The position numbers and the translations under genes were made by a program. 64,000 bases of DNA from Cloeon dipterum. Lineage: Eukaryota > Arthropoda > Insecta > Ephemeroptera > Baetidae. The notes beneath the pieces were generated by a model. It was not told the origin of the DNA, made no database searches, and was given only the letters and a program-made list of their open reading frames with translations. Shown here piece after piece: positions 13,327 through 26,438 of the stretch; within the stretch, counting starts at the first letter, position 1, and the number at the start of each line of letters is the position of its first letter. The stretch is taken from contig NC_088787.1 of the NCBI RefSeq assembly GCF_949628265.1, forward strand, positions 28,944,501 through 29,008,500. Reading direction: 5' to 3'.

Positions 13327-13881
13327 ATACTCACAGTGTGCACTTGAAGGTGATATTTACCTAGCTGATGAGCGTATTGTGATTTTGTTGCGATTTCCTT
13401 GCCTTCTGACGTTCCGACACCTTGTAAAAAAATACATTCGTACACACTTCCAACGAATTTGCTGTCTTTGTTGAAAACGGGAAACGCGTGCAACCTTAAT
13501 CAATAATCGCTGTTTGAATTTGGAAACACCAATGTCCAAAAAAACGAATAGATGTTGTCAAGTAAGAAGTGTGCAAAAACTCAAACGTAAAAGTGACCTA
13601 TTAGAACGTAGCATTGTGATTTTGTCTTGAAATTTGTCGCCGCGAAAAGCAAGACATTTTTACAACTTCTGCCTTCATTTTAACCAGCAGTGGTTATGTT
13701 TATATTTTCCAAAATCAAACTTCCAATGCCAAACGTTAACCTTCTGTATTCATGTTACGAAGGAAAGCAAAAGCAAAAAGGATTTTTTGCGAGGAAAGTC
13801 TCGTATTTTCCAAACAATAAAAGACGAACACCATAACCTTGCGTGCGTGCGTGCCAAAGCTAAAGAAGAATAGCAAGCCTG

Positions 13882-13900
13882 GTGTGTGTGTGTGTGTGTG
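13882..13900. repeat. TG dinucleotide microsatellite
   Basis: An uninterrupted TG run in intergenic sequence, read directly. Confidence 0.95.
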
Positions 13901-15805
13901 CTCATAATAACTATTAGGAGAGGACGTGATGTGAAAAGTATCACATGCAACGCAGCAAACAGGGGGTTCCTTTCTTTTATGGAGCATGCCGCACATCCCC
14001 GTGATTGTTTTGGGCAATTTGCCATGCGCGCCGCAAACTCTATCAAATCCAGGCCGCAAATCTGGCATTGATGGCAGCCAATTTCCAACTCGCACTCCAC
14101 TCTCCTCCATGCTCAATGGCCCAACTCTCATTTCTCTCTACTGCCGATTTTGCCACGGTGCGAAGTTTATGAAAGTAGAAATATTCTAAGACAAATCGCT
14201 TTGAGCTGCCAAATGTTAACGCTCCTTGATTTACTACAAACTGTACAAAATTCGACAAGCGAAATTTTGAATTTGAATTTTTGAATAATATTTGAAACGG
14301 ACTGCGCCCATTTCTTTCAGCCGGTGCATTTAGATATTTTTGAACTGGCGCACTTGGATTTTTATGAAAATAGTTGCGTCGTGTTGGAAACTGAAATTAG
14401 AAAGTAATGATTACTGGCAAGAGTGTATGAAAATAAGTAACAAAAGCGTACTCTTTATAGAAAGTATAGACACACTCATAATTATATAAAAATGAAAACA
14501 AAAAAGATAACAAAAGACAAGACAAGACAAGAGGAGTTCAATGTTTGTGTGCGAGACCCAAAAGCGGCCTACCAGCAATATACATATATGTATAATATAT
14601 CTGGCAAAAGATGTATATTATAGGTTAATTGGTTCAACCTTGTGTTCACAAGAATAATGAAAAGCACATAATATGTTGAATATACATCAGCTGGCCGAGT
14701 GTTCAAATTATGTGCAATATATTCTGTAAATGTATGACATAATACTTCTTTAGGAAGTAAAAAAAACTGCGTAGAAGTTCGTGAGCATAGGAAACTGATA
14801 TTCCTCAGAAAAAACAAGCGGATAATATAGTACTACTCTAAAAACACACACATATTATTATGCTATACTGATCAGGTAATATTTGTGTGCTTCAGTGAGC
14901 TGCTGTAATAAAACTAGGAAAGCTTAGAAAATAAATGGATGACAAAAAATTGCTGTTTTTATTATTTAGGTGTTTACTGTATTTTTTTACCATCAAATTC
15001 ATATAAAATTCAAATTACAAATTTCAAGCTGCCTTCAAAATGAATTTTGTAATTATTTTAAAACTAGTTTTGAATTTTTTAAATTTCTATCAAAAATAGG
15101 AAACTAAGAGTAGAATTTTTTGGAAATTAATATCGACATGAAAATAATTAATTAGACCACCCTCTATTATCTACTTAAAATGTATTAGTGCTATTTTGTA
15201 AACTTAACGTCACAAGAAATCAAATTAATTCAAGTATGTTAAAAAGTAAAATAACGAGTCAAGATAAATCAATCCTATTAATTTTTTCTTCAGATATGTA
15301 TACATTTTTAAATCTATATCATCTCCAATTATTACATAATAGCTTTCTCCACTAAAGAACTGACGCGCGCGCGTTAGATTCATTTTTGGTTTATATTTAT
15401 ATTATTTGCGTTATTTGCTTGTGTATTAATAAAAATAATGCATCATTAAAAAAAATTTCTAAAACAAAAATAAATGCGTATAACAATTAAGTTGTGGGTT
15501 GTGGAACTTAAAAACTGCCCATTATCTGCAAAAATGATAGGATTTTGCGGAACTAAAGCAAGAAATGGGTGAAAGTGATTTGCGTCGTGACCTCTGATGG
15601 TGCTCTAGGGAACTACATTACGCTTTGAGAGGTTTTGAAAGGTGGGCGTAACAATGTTGACAATTTTGACGTGTCGGTGTCGTCGTGTTTATCTTGCTGT
15701 TTTCTATGTGGATTTGTGGAAATGGGGGATAGTTTGCCGACAAAATATTAACGAAAGAGCCACAATTTCCCGTTGAAACCAGCCCTGTATTCTAGCTGAA
15801 AAAAG

Positions 15806-18800
15806 ATGCCGAACCACCAATACAAATCGATGGTGGACCTTAATCCCGACAAGGTCTTTGAGGAGCACACGGTGCCAGAAATTAAGGACATTTTGAAAAA
15901 GCTGCAGGCCGAAATTGAACGGAAAAAGGTGGAAATTCGCACAATGGTCGGGTAAGCTATGCATCAAAATATATTAAACATATGTACGTAGATACAATAC
16001 TTGTTTTCATGCAGTATGATAGCATAAAAATTCCAATTCAATAGGTTAAAAAATATTCACTCTATGGTGGGTCTAATATAATTTTGCTTGCTGTCACATC
16101 GATTTTAAGCTGGAATAACTAATGAGAGTGAGGAGACACATGAAGTGACAAGCCTATCTCACACCTACCTATACTAATTTGCAGGGAAAGGTACAGAGAC
16201 CTCATACAGGCTGCAGACACTATCAAGGAAATGAAGGACAATTCATTCGAGGTCATTGGTCAAATCGATGGAATGTCTGACATGTGCCGGCAACTGCAAC
16301 AAGTCCACCTGATTGGCTTCAGACAAGACTCAGAGCAGACTAGAGTCAAAAGGTACTTTGCTCATAGCGACCGTAGGGTGAGACTCCAAAAACTGGTGAA
16401 ATTCCAGGGAAGCGGCTAACTTGGCATATTACACCGTGGCTGTCCAAGTCCGAATCCTGGTCTTAATTCCAGAACAGATATGGTCTGCGATCGACGACGA
16501 AAATTTTTTATTGGCAACGCAACTGTTCCTTTTTTCTAGCAGTGTAGTAAACAGTGAGCATTAATTAATGAAATTTCAAAGCTAAATTCTTTCAATTGTG
16601 TATTTTTTTTATTCCTGTTCAAAGGCTTGAAATTAAACATCGGTACTCATTCCAAAGAAGTTGAATCTGCTAAAGTGCTCAAGTGCTTTCCTATCTACAA
16701 GAGCCAGTGGGAGTCAATGAAGCCATTTAAACACCAAATTATCAAAGGCTCTGAGGAGAAAATAATGCGGACTGAGCTCACTGAAGCGGTAGCCACTTAA
16801 TTATGAATAATTTGATAAAAACATGTCTAAAAACATAATCAATAGGAAATGTCTGAGTGCGTGGCGGTGCTGCTATTGCTTTGTAGCTTTTCGGTTGGTG
16901 AGGTGCAGCAAAGAGTGCTTCAGTTGAGGACTGAGTCGCTGAAAGAAAAGCTGGGCGGTGAGCGACTGCAGTCGAGCATCAAGGCGCAGGTCACCCAGAG
17001 CCTGAAACTTGCTGAGCTGACCCTAACACTTTTTAATGCTACCTTTCAAGGTCAGAAATCACCGAAGTTAGAAAAAGAAACTTAAATTAACCCTGCAAAA
17101 TATTCTTTTCTTACTGCAGATTTTGGCAGCGACAGTTTACGTGATATTCTTGAGGAAGTAGTTGGAGAAAACTCGCAACCAGTTTGCAGTTTAGTCGAAT
17201 GTGTGGATAAAGATATTTTGTCTATATTACCCCCTGTTGTCAGAGATTACAGGTAAATAAATCAACTTGACTGCAGATTTTTCCTTACAAAACAAATTTT
17301 TACTCAAATGATTTTCAAGGCTGACCATGCCAAAGCCTCTGGACGCTAATAGTGATGAAAATTTGCAACAAACACTGGCTGTTTGGGTTGGAGACGTTCA
17401 AAAGGTGGTTGCTGAAAGGCTTGGAGAACTGCTTCAATTCGTCAATTCAGTACACGAGATACAGTCAATTAGAGAAGCTGCTCATTCGACCCTGGCGGAA
17501 ACTAAACGTGCATCCAGGAGCAAAGTCAGCGTCTGGGAAACCGCCTACAGGCCGCTGCTCACAACCAGAGTCAGGAAAATTGTGCAGAACCAGATTAATC
17601 AAATATCTACTGAGATGAAAACTAAGTTGGGGCACAGCTTGCAGGATCTGCGGAGTGAAAAGTAAGTTTAGGAACTAAATTTTACTCAATGCGCCTTGGA
17701 AAAATAACGATTAAAAAAGATTGGGCGTAATAGGGACACGATTGTAAAAAAGCAAGTTAAATATTCTATTTTTTACTATGGATTTAAATGCTGGAAATTT
17801 TCCTCAAAGCAAACAATTGCTCTAATTTAATTTCCTCTTCTGCCCAAACCCTTTAGTCATGAATCACCCTTTAACGTTTTTATTGGAATTGATTCGAGGA
17901 AAATAAATATCAAGCATGAAAGAAGGGAACTCGCTAGTAATTTTCAAGAATATCCTAATTTATTTATATTTTCAGAAATAATTTTAAATATTGTACGACA
18001 GGGGATCACATAAAGAGACCGATCTGAGATGGTTCATTTGGAGCGAGGAAGCCGGAGATCTGCCGCATTCAGGCGGCTGGATGACCCTCTCGACAAGGAC
18101 AGTTGACCAGGCTGGAGGTAGGCTCTCTTCATCCAAGGGATCCAAGGCTTACTACTTTACATGAAATTGTTGGCTGCAGGGCTCTCAATGAAGTCCATGG
18201 GCTACTCGCCCTGTATCCAAAAGTTCTGCAGCACATTCGACTCGAGTTTGCAAGTTTTGCTGGATGACGTCACTTATTATGTAAATGACGGCAATGCGGA
18301 CATAGTCGCCTCCCTAATCGAGATGGACAAGCTGCGCAGCGAAGGCAAGAACGACAAATTTGTCGACAGAAACGAACTCCAGAGCCACCTGCAAACCTGC
18401 ACTTTGGCCTGTGTCAATGAGTAATGCCATTAGATTTATTGTTGGCATAAATTTTTATGTTTCGTGAAACTTCTATGTTCAGAATCGTCTCCTTCATCTC
18501 CCAACAAGTGGAAGAGACAAAGGACAAGGAAACTCCACTCATATTCCTCGGCCGGCTGATCCAGGCCATTTGTGACCTTTGTCCACAACTGCAGAAGTGC
18601 ATGAGTCCTGCAGCGGTATGGGATAGCAATAAGGTATGCTTTTCTTTACTTTGCTACAGAACAAATTATAAAATAATGGTTCTTGAAATACCTTCCAATT
18701 AATTTGATCTTATCCTAAAATATAATTTTCTTGAATGAAACTTATTATTGATGTGCGTTTTTTTATTCCAGTCATGAAAACTCAATTATAAGGTAAACTA

Positions 18801-20337
18801 TATAGGTTGAACTTTATATTTCCTGTGTTTTGTAGCCAAGCCTGTTGGGGCCTTTGCAAGCTGCAAGCACTGAGTGGCAGCAGCTGTGCAAACAGCTGGA
18901 GACGCACAGTCAGTGTGTGCTGCAATTGTGGGCCAAGACAGTGGCTGAAAGACTGAAAAAGAACCTGCTGCCCTTGAAATTTGACACCAGTACAAACACA
19001 CTTCTTGAGGCACTTGCAGTAAGTTGCTTTTATCTCTTTGAAAAAAAGATGGCAAAAACTGAGCCTTCTTCTTTTCAGCAATGGGAAGTCGTGAAAATTG
19101 AGGAAGGAGGAGAAGAAGGCATGCGACTGAGCTCAACAATCAGAGTTCCTGCTCAGCCAAGTCTGCCACTACAGCTGGTCCTGCACAATTCTTGTCGTGA
19201 AATCAACACCCAAGTGCCTCATGCTCTGCCCAGGTATTGCAGAACTATAATAATTTCATCTTGGATTTTTATTTCAAGGACTTCTAAAATTAAATATTTT
19301 TCAGACAGGTGCATCTGAATTTGGTGGAGAGCGTTTTGATGCATCTTTTGCAGAACTACGAATCATTGAGTCACGCAGAGGTTATGCCCCAAGTTGCTGC
19401 TCTGCAGGCTGTCTTTGATATCCGCTTCCTCACATCACTCTTTATTTTGAGAGACTCAAAGGTATCTTAATCTGGTGTACCATATAATTACTTAGGCTCA
19501 AGAGACTTCTCTAATTTTGTTCAGTCCCTGAATGACATGGCGTTGGCAGTCTGTGAAAGTTTTGAGAGGAAAATTGATCCTTTTGATTTGGACGTCTTTC
19601 AACCTTACGTGCAGAGCAATGTAAAAAAGAGTGTCTACAGACTTCAGGTAGTTTTTCATTTTATCACAAATCAATCAGCATCAGATGTTATTGGATTCTC
19701 TTGCTTTTAATGGCGCACTATTTCGCCAAAATGAATAATGTCACATTAAAAAATCCTTGGCATAAATAAATTTTAGAGGCTACTATGAACAGCTTTTTAC
19801 ATAATTTTAACAAAACATTGGTGTAAAAATCCTAATAATTCCATAAAATGAAATTCCTTTATATATAAAATATTTGACAGAAGGAAATAATCTAACTCTA
19901 ATTTTTTTTCTTTATCTACAGCATTTATTGGGTTGTTTGGTGCCGCCGGCAAAAATGGCAGTGCTAAGTGGTGTGCGACTTGGTGGATTGGCAGGCGAGT
20001 CGCCTTCCCCTGATGACCCTACGGCTCTTCCAATGTCCACTGGTGCTGCGTGGTTCCCACTATTGCCGGTGGCAACTCCTGGATTGACAAACGCCACCTC
20101 AGCTTCTGTTAGAGCAGCCAGGGTAGGCGAAAATCCACCAGAAAAGGCCAAGGTAACTTTGTTTGATTGAAGAAAGCTTCTTAAATTGAACATTACGGGA
20201 CTTTGCAGGGCAAGGGGAAATCTTCTAATTCATCCTCAAAAGCGGAAAGCAGTTCAAGCAATCTGCTTGTAAGGTCTGGTGCTGCTGCCTTGTTTGGGGC
20301 CATGGCGAGTTCAGAGTGGTTTGGTGGTTCATCCTAA
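15806..20337 (+). CDS. COG1: Conserved oligomeric Golgi complex subunit 1, 16 exons
   Basis: Exons placed from splice signals and frame: 15806-15951, 16185-16352, 16408-16553, 16625-16788, 16846-17050, 17120-17252, 17320-17661, 18002-18117, 18180-18420, 18483-18633, 18836-19018, 19079-19233, 19305-19461, 19525-19647, 19922-20152, 20209-20337. They total 2790 nt, 929 codons plus TAA, close to human COG1. COG1 belongs to lobe A of the COG complex, which tethers retrograde vesicles at the Golgi and so keeps glycosylation enzymes in place. Family hallmarks: N-terminal ERYRDLIQAADTI (from about residue 50), IPEQIWSAIDDENFLLATQL (about 124-143), then long helical stretches without membrane segments, as expected of a peripheral tether. 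The start is the first ATG of an exon opening MPNHQYKSMVDLNPDKVFEE. The donor of exon 3 (GTGAGC at 16554) was chosen by phase. The C-terminal 40 residues are Ser-rich. All introns are GT-AG and most are 50-80 bp. The gene looks intact. Confidence 0.95.
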
Positions 20338-20881
20338 GCGTGTGGGAATGCCTTAAGTTTGTAATAAATATACAAGTTGACATGTTTATGAGATTTTTAG
20401 TTAAAACATTATAAATCCCTTTAAACAAAATCATTACAAGCTCAATGTTGGGTAATTCCATTGCATTCCTAAAATTTAATTATACCTTTGCAAACTTTTG
20501 ACTCGTTAACACTAGCAAATTTTGTATAGTCAAACAATTTCAGAGTGTGAATTGTTGCTACTAACGAATTGGAGCTATCTAACAAGTGCGCTGTATTCAA
20601 GGATAGTGGATAATATTCCAAACAAACTATGCAAAATTAATGTTCCACCTGCCCTGTTTGAGCTCATAAATTACTCGGACCTAAAATTGATGAATGAGGA
20701 AAGCTATTTGCTGTAATTGCAGACACGATAGCGTTTAGCTTCCAACGAAAATTTTATCATTTGGAATGGAGGCATCCCTCGAGTATAGTCATAAAGCAAG
20801 CAGGACAGGTTACTCCAAAAAATGATTCTGTTAAATATTTGTTGGATATAGGCATTTTTTTCAGTGTTTCCTCTTCAAGAT
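20338..20881. other. Intergenic spacer between COG1 and the odorant receptor, with an unexplained open frame
   Basis: The spacer contains the COG1 poly(A) signal and, at about 20544-20716 (+), an open frame of 57 codons that follows an acceptor-like TTTCAG and ends in TAA. Its predicted product (including IPNKLCKINVPPALFEL) matches no family I recognise. It has no near-upstream ATG, so it is not called as a gene. The rest should contain the receptor's promoter. Confidence 0.5.
20363..20368 (+). terminator. Poly(A) signal AATAAA of COG1
   Basis: A canonical hexamer 26 nt after the TAA stop; it implies a very short 3' UTR. Confidence 0.75.
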
Positions 20882-23459
20882 ATGAACTTCAGCCTAAATT
20901 TTGCAAAAGGCTGGGGCCACAGCACTTACATCTTGCGAGCTCTTGGTTTCTGGCAATTTGATTACAACCGGTCCAAGATCTGGAAAACAGTGGTTCAAAA
21001 TGCGATGTGTATTTTTAGCATTATGACCATGACGTGCGTTTCCGCGTTGAACGCTCTAGAGCTAATTTTGGGAACGATGCCCGTGTCCACTTTTCTATTC
21101 AATATGATTTTGTTTGTACGCATCACTAGCGTTTTGTTCGCTGCTCTTGCTTTCAAGTTGAAATCGCACAAAATCGAGAAGTTGCTAGCTCTCTTCACGG
21201 ACGTGAGTGCGCCACGACAAGTTGAACATTTAGTTCAACGCATGATCCAGAGCGTGCACATACCATCCAGAAGAATTTATCTTTTCTACTTAGTCCTGCT
21301 ACTCTCCGTCCTGCCTAACGTGCTGATTTCGCCGTATGCAGCTCATTACTTCGCGGCAGAAGACGACATTCCAAAATACAAACTCCCCGCAAGACTGTGG
21401 CACCCGTTTGACTTTGATAAATACCCATTCATGTATGGTATCGTCTACTTTTTCCAGGTGAATTAAATCATTTTAATTTCGTTTTCTAAATCTCTCATGC
21501 TGTTCTGCGTTAGTTGGAAAAATTATAACTATAGCTAAAAATTTAGGTGAATACTCTAAGATTTGGCAGCAAGTAAACTTGTTTTATTACTTTTTGTAAA
21601 ATTAATTGCTTTTGTTTATGATCGATAAATAACAAAAAAAATCCACTAGAAATGAAATTTACCCAGGTTTTGACAATATAATATGCTAACGCTCTATTCT
21701 CCACTTCTATTGAATTGCAAAGGTGTCTTTTGGAATTCCTGCCATGTTGCTGCTGTTGGGGTTGAATGTCCTGTACCTGGGCTTCGCCAGCACCGCGTGC
21801 CACCTTATGGACCACCTGTGCGCCACCCTGAAGGAGTTGCATCGACCCCGATGGATCAGGTGTGGCGCCTTTAGGGTCGGAGCGAAGAAAACAAACGAAA
21901 ATTATCAGACAGCAGTGGAGAGAGCGTTGAACTACGCGGTGCAGCATCATCAGCGAACCATAATGTATTACTTGAAAACTTATTGAACGGCTTAACGTCG
22001 ACTTTAAATTTATTTCAGGTTCGTTGATCTGACAAACGAAATTTTCTCACAACTCATGCTTGCTGACATGTCGGCAATTGCACTGGCCGTTGGGGCGATG
22101 GCTTTGCAGATAATCAATCCTGTGAGTTAATTAAGTTATGACGAATACTCTCATACCAACACATAAAGTTTAATTTCAATGCTTAAAAATAGCTTTTAAG
22201 AGTATATTGCTATTAAATTTTTGGTCCATTAATTTATTGACGTTAAAAAAATATTGTTCGTTATATAGGACGTGTCTTGGGAGCGTTTTTCATCAGCGCT
22301 GCAAATCCTCATATTCGAGCTGGCGTACTTCTGCGTCGTCTGCTACTTGTCGAGTGACCTGATCTCCAAGGTAAGTGTGTTTCTGTGCGAGGGTCGCACC
22401 GGCAAACGTCACCACCGGTCAGAGATTAATTTGTTAATTCGCAAACGACAGAGCGGCAAGCAGCTGCAATCAAGCTGCTACGGAAGCGCGGCGCTCAACT
22501 GGTCCTCCTCGAACCAGCGGACGGCGCGGATAATCCGATTACGAGCTGACGCGTCGGCCCTGCAGCTCAGGGCCGGTCCTTTCCACACGCTCTCGTTAAG
22601 TACTTTTCGGGCGGTGAGTTTGACCAAGCTAACCGAGTCGGCTGAGACGAGCCACCCACCCACCCTCCGTTGCCTGAGCCGCCCGTTCTCCTCCGGCCAG
22701 CTGCCAGATCAATTTGTCCCTCATAAATTAGGCGCCCCGGCGCCAAGAACATCTATCTCAAGCAAGCCAGGCAATCTCTCTCTCAAGTCTCTTTTTAAGG
22801 TCACCCTAGCTCTCGTTCAATCCCGAGTATAAATTGATTACTAATTGCACGCCCGGCAGTCAAGCAACCGCCTCCTGAAAACTAAATTATAGAGCCTCAC
22901 TCAACCCATAAACAGAATGTGTTGTTAGGAAAGTACCCCCTTTGGCAAATTTGCTCCAATCTAGAGGAGAGACAAACACTTTGCCAACAAGCACTTTGAA
23001 CAATAGTGTTATGTACCAAAACTTTCAAGAAATTTCACAAATGACAGTTCCATTAAAAAAAAGTCGACGTCCAATATGTGACGTATCCATCTTCATTAAC
23101 AAGTGTAGGATTTTAGCTCTCATGTTTTCGAAGGCATGAAAAATACTTGTATTGATTGCTATACTTTTTATTACACTCGTAAATTCTGCACACTCAGTGA
23201 CTGCGCCGGTGAAATATTTTCCTCTGCTTGTTTTTACGGTCCGCACTTTATGACCATGGTCTTCTCTATAGAGTAACTAAAGCATGGTCGCTCGCATTAG
23301 CTGTTTTATGAATATATCGCATGATATACTGGCCTGCGAAGCTAGAGAGAGAGAGAGAGCCTCAGAATAAGTAATGAAGCCATCTCCGTTTTCCAGGTTT
23401 TTGGCATTTCCGTGACCTTCTTTTCCTTCCTCTACCAAGTGCAGAAGTGGAAGTCCTGA
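20882..23459 (+). CDS. Odorant receptor (insect 7tm_6 family), six exons
   Basis: Exons: 20882-21457, 21723-21964, 22019-22121, 22269-22370, about 22452-22613 and 23397-23459 (about 1248 nt, 415 residues, normal for the family). These are ligand-tuned subunits of odorant-gated cation channels in olfactory neuron dendrites, working with Orco; the N-terminus is intracellular. Evidence: ILRALGFWQFD near the N-terminus, repeated hydrophobic segments, HHQRTIMFVDLTNEIFSQ in exons 2-3, CYLSSDLISK closing exon 4, and the C-terminal signature LQLRAGPFHTLSLSTF in exon 5, followed by VFGISVTFFSFLYQVQKWKS and a stop. The exon 2 donor (GTATTA at 21965) is weak but is forced by phase. The exon 5 start is ambiguous: acceptors at 22451, 22460 and 22463 all keep frame. 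The start ATG at 20882 is the only ATG upstream of the conserved N-terminus in this exon. No frameshift or premature stop was seen. The ligand cannot be predicted. Confidence 0.9.
23345..23359. repeat. GA dinucleotide run in the last receptor intron
   Basis: A short uninterrupted GA run about 37 bp upstream of the final exon of the odorant receptor, read directly. Confidence 0.9.
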
Positions 23460-23641
23460 GTTGATCCGAGGGGGTATTTTATACGATGCCGTCGCGTGCC
23501 CGTTCCAATTACACCTGCTCAGCAGTTCCAATTTATTTACGCCGCATTCCAGTTCAAAAGCGCTTTTTTTCCGTAGTCGGCGTGACGCGGGAATCAGTAG
23601 TCCGAGGATCGATGGAAATAAATCTCGGCTGTAGTTCCAAC

Positions 23642-23647
23642 AATAAA
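23642..23647 (+). terminator. Candidate poly(A) signal of the odorant receptor
   Basis: AATAAA about 180 nt after the stop; a second hexamer at 23617-23622 could serve as well. Confidence 0.45.
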
Positions 23648-24037
23648 AGGCGGGCGGCAAATAAAACACGCTCTTTCAACAAGTTTCGTTTCGTGCTCTC
23701 CAGTTTAGGGGAAATTGCAGAAAGAACGAAAAGATGTGTTTTTCAAAGCAAATTTAGTGCACAACATAGCGGTTGCTTATTGTTTAAATTATGATAGATG
23801 TGATTCTGCTGTTTGCTACATAATAGCCTAATAAACGTACAGATAGTGCTCTCCAGTGAAAATTTATGCCTTTTGTTTTGCTCACAACAAGCTCCATTGT
23901 TTATCATAAGTGCTTCAATCATTTTTCATTTTTTACCGCAGTAGTCGGTGTATTATACAATCATGCGATTATTGAAGCGATCTGTTTGCTTGAAATATCC
24001 TAGACGTGGTAATGATCAAATTTATATTTACTAGTTC

Positions 24038-24280
24038 TTTTTTTGCTCTTTTTATCCCTGTCCTCTCGGAACGGGAAGGGCGCGCACTGCACTAACACGA
24101 ATGCTGAAACCCGGGTCCCAATAACACCGCGAACGGATAACATGGGCGCACCGGGCCGCACAGGGACCCAGCCCACTCAAGGGCCACTTGCCTCCGCACC
24201 GAGGACTGCATTTAAACGCTAGACATTCGTTCCGTGAAGCCAAATCACGCATGCTGGAAAGGTGCAAAGCAGCAAGTAGC
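24038..24280 (-). repeat. Dispersed repeat with A-rich tail, copy 1
   Basis: This copy is nearly identical to 51101-51326. On the minus strand both copies end in GGATAAAAAGAGC followed by a run of A, which is the look of a retroposed element or the 3' end of a non-LTR retrotransposon. Copy 1 has an extra block of about 17 bases (around 24152-24172) that is missing from copy 2. The minus strand is open for up to 94 codons across it, but the protein shows no motif. Similarity to copy 2 stops at the shared AGTAGC at 24280; flanking sequence up to about 24320 may also belong. No clean target duplication was found. Confidence 0.8.
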
Positions 24281-26438
24281 GAGTCGGCGCCGGTGCGCCT
24301 ACCAGCCCGTTGAGCAGTTTGAGCATTTCGAGTCACTAAAACTAGCCACTTTTTGCCATCTCTGACATTGGGTGGCCAGTATTAGATCTCCGAACTGCTC
24401 AAATACCTCCCATTGCTTTGACACTCCTGAGAATGCCTTAACAATGCGAGCTAACGGGCTGGTTTAATGCAAGTCTGTATTAATTAAATTGAACATGTAA
24501 ACAATTAATTTTTTGCTCTGACAACTGAATTAGGCAAAGTTGACCTGAAATTTTCTTAGCGTGTGTCTTTTACGATCTTGTGAAAGAGACAAGCATAGGA
24601 AAGCATTAAGTCATGAAAAACATGTATTTTGCTTTTCCTCATTGTGACTTTGAAGAGCTCTAGCCAAAGAAATTCTTCTATGGCGGGAGTTTGAAAAAGC
24701 CGCGCTGGTGAGAAGAGCGCTGCACCATGGTCTTAAAAGCAAAAGGTTTAATATAACTCCTGGCTTTGTTATGCTGCTTCTTCCAAGAGAAACACAAAAC
24801 TACGGACGCATGCAATCTTTGCTTTCTCGGGTTTCAAACAGCCCTGTTCGAGAAAGGCACGCACAGCGCCGCGCGATCGATGGAGTTTGTCCTCAGCGGC
24901 GCGACACTGCAGCAAAAGAAGCATCAGGTGAACCCCATCGCTCACTCAGCACGATGAGCAGCCAGCTAGCTAGTCTGTCCTCCGCGTTGGCGACGCCATC
25001 GAGTGGGCTCAATCTCCGTTTTGACACTGCGTTTCGGTGATGAATCCGCAGCCGTTCCTTTCTTTCCACTGCCCACCGCTCTAGAATATTGATTTCCTGG
25101 GCCCAATTTGCCGCATGCCCTGCCTCAAATTCCGCTACCTCGCAAGCCACGCCGAAAATAATGTATAAACGGCTGATTAAATAATCTCGTTCTTAAACTT
25201 TGGCTTCAATTTGTGCTTCCATTTCAATTAGCGTAGAATTGTGTTCGTAGAATATTCGATGTTTATAAGTGAAGCCTTTTTTTATAAATTTTTAAAGGAA
25301 AATAAAACTTATTGGGGTATTTAATTCAAATGTGATTCTACTGCGTAAATAGCATGAAATAACCCTAAATATATGGTTATTTTTCTGACATTTCTTTATT
25401 ATTAGTTAAGTTATTTAATTCTGTTTGATTGGGCTTCACATTATGAGGTAACTGCGGGAATTAAATATTCTTCTAGAATGTTTTTAAGATATCATTCTTG
25501 AAATAGCTTAAAGAAAGAATATAATTTTTAATTGTTCGTAGAGGTAGTGTTGTCGTATGGAGAACGAGAGGTGGTGTTGCACAGTTTTATTCGTCATATT
25601 CGCTTCTCTTTTTTGGTTGTGCTCGGCAATGAGTGCAGTAAACAGCTGGTGATTCAGATATTGCAGTTGTTGTTCTTGTGTTTTTTTTTTGTTACACAAA
25701 CAATTACCCTGATAATGAGACCCGAGGGATCTAAAAGGTGGTAGTGGCTGTTGAAATAAGAGACAATAATTTTTCTCTTCAAAAAGTCCCTTTAACGTCT
25801 GAAGAACAGACGTGGCTTTTAGTTCTATTTCATCACTTTACCTGTTTTCTGAAGTTTTTAAATATATAACTATTAATTTTAAACAACTCTTTAATTTCAT
25901 CAGATATGAGAAAATATTGAATTTTTCAATTGTGTTATATATCTCTAAGCAAGTCACTGTATAACATTATAAAGCCTAAATTGACTCCAATTCAATTAGC
26001 TCTTAGGAGGTAAATATTTGATGCAAAGTTGTTTCTCCAAGAATAGCATCTCATGAAACATGATACCTCTGGTAAAACAGTCACCCACGCCAACAATCTT
26101 GTTTCTGTAGAGTACACAAAGTACGACACAAACGTCCACGCAATAAACGCAAAATAAAACGCTGCTGGAGACAGAAGAACAGCTTGTGCATCCTCTGAGG
26201 ACAATACGACTCAAAACAGCAATAGAGAATGCCGCGCGAACGCGAAGACCGTCGTTGTGGAGGATGGGTCGGTCGGTCGGTCATTGCGGCAACTTTTTTC
26301 CAGGCGCGCCAGGCGCAAACACCGCAACGGTTCAGTCAGGCATGTGCTGCGCGTTGCATAACTACTATAATTAAAACTCGCATAACATCCAGCAGCTGTG
26401 GCAATAATTATTGTAATGCCGCTTTTATGCGTTTTTAC

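Larger units (their letters stand above)
13307..15805. other. Intergenic region between the RASL10-like gene and COG1
   Basis: AT-rich, with no recognisable exon. It contains a TG dinucleotide run at 13882-13900 and long A/T runs around 14900-15500. The last 200 bp before the COG1 start should hold the COG1 promoter and 5' UTR, but I see no clear TATA box, so the transcription start is not placed. Confidence 0.6.
23460..26438. other. Intergenic region after the odorant receptor
   Basis: Apart from the receptor 3' end and one copy of a dispersed repeat (24038-24280), this stretch has no recognisable gene. The GC-rich part at 24700-25150 has open frames on both strands without motifs. 25250-25990 is AT-rich, with no feature noted. 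Confidence 0.55.
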
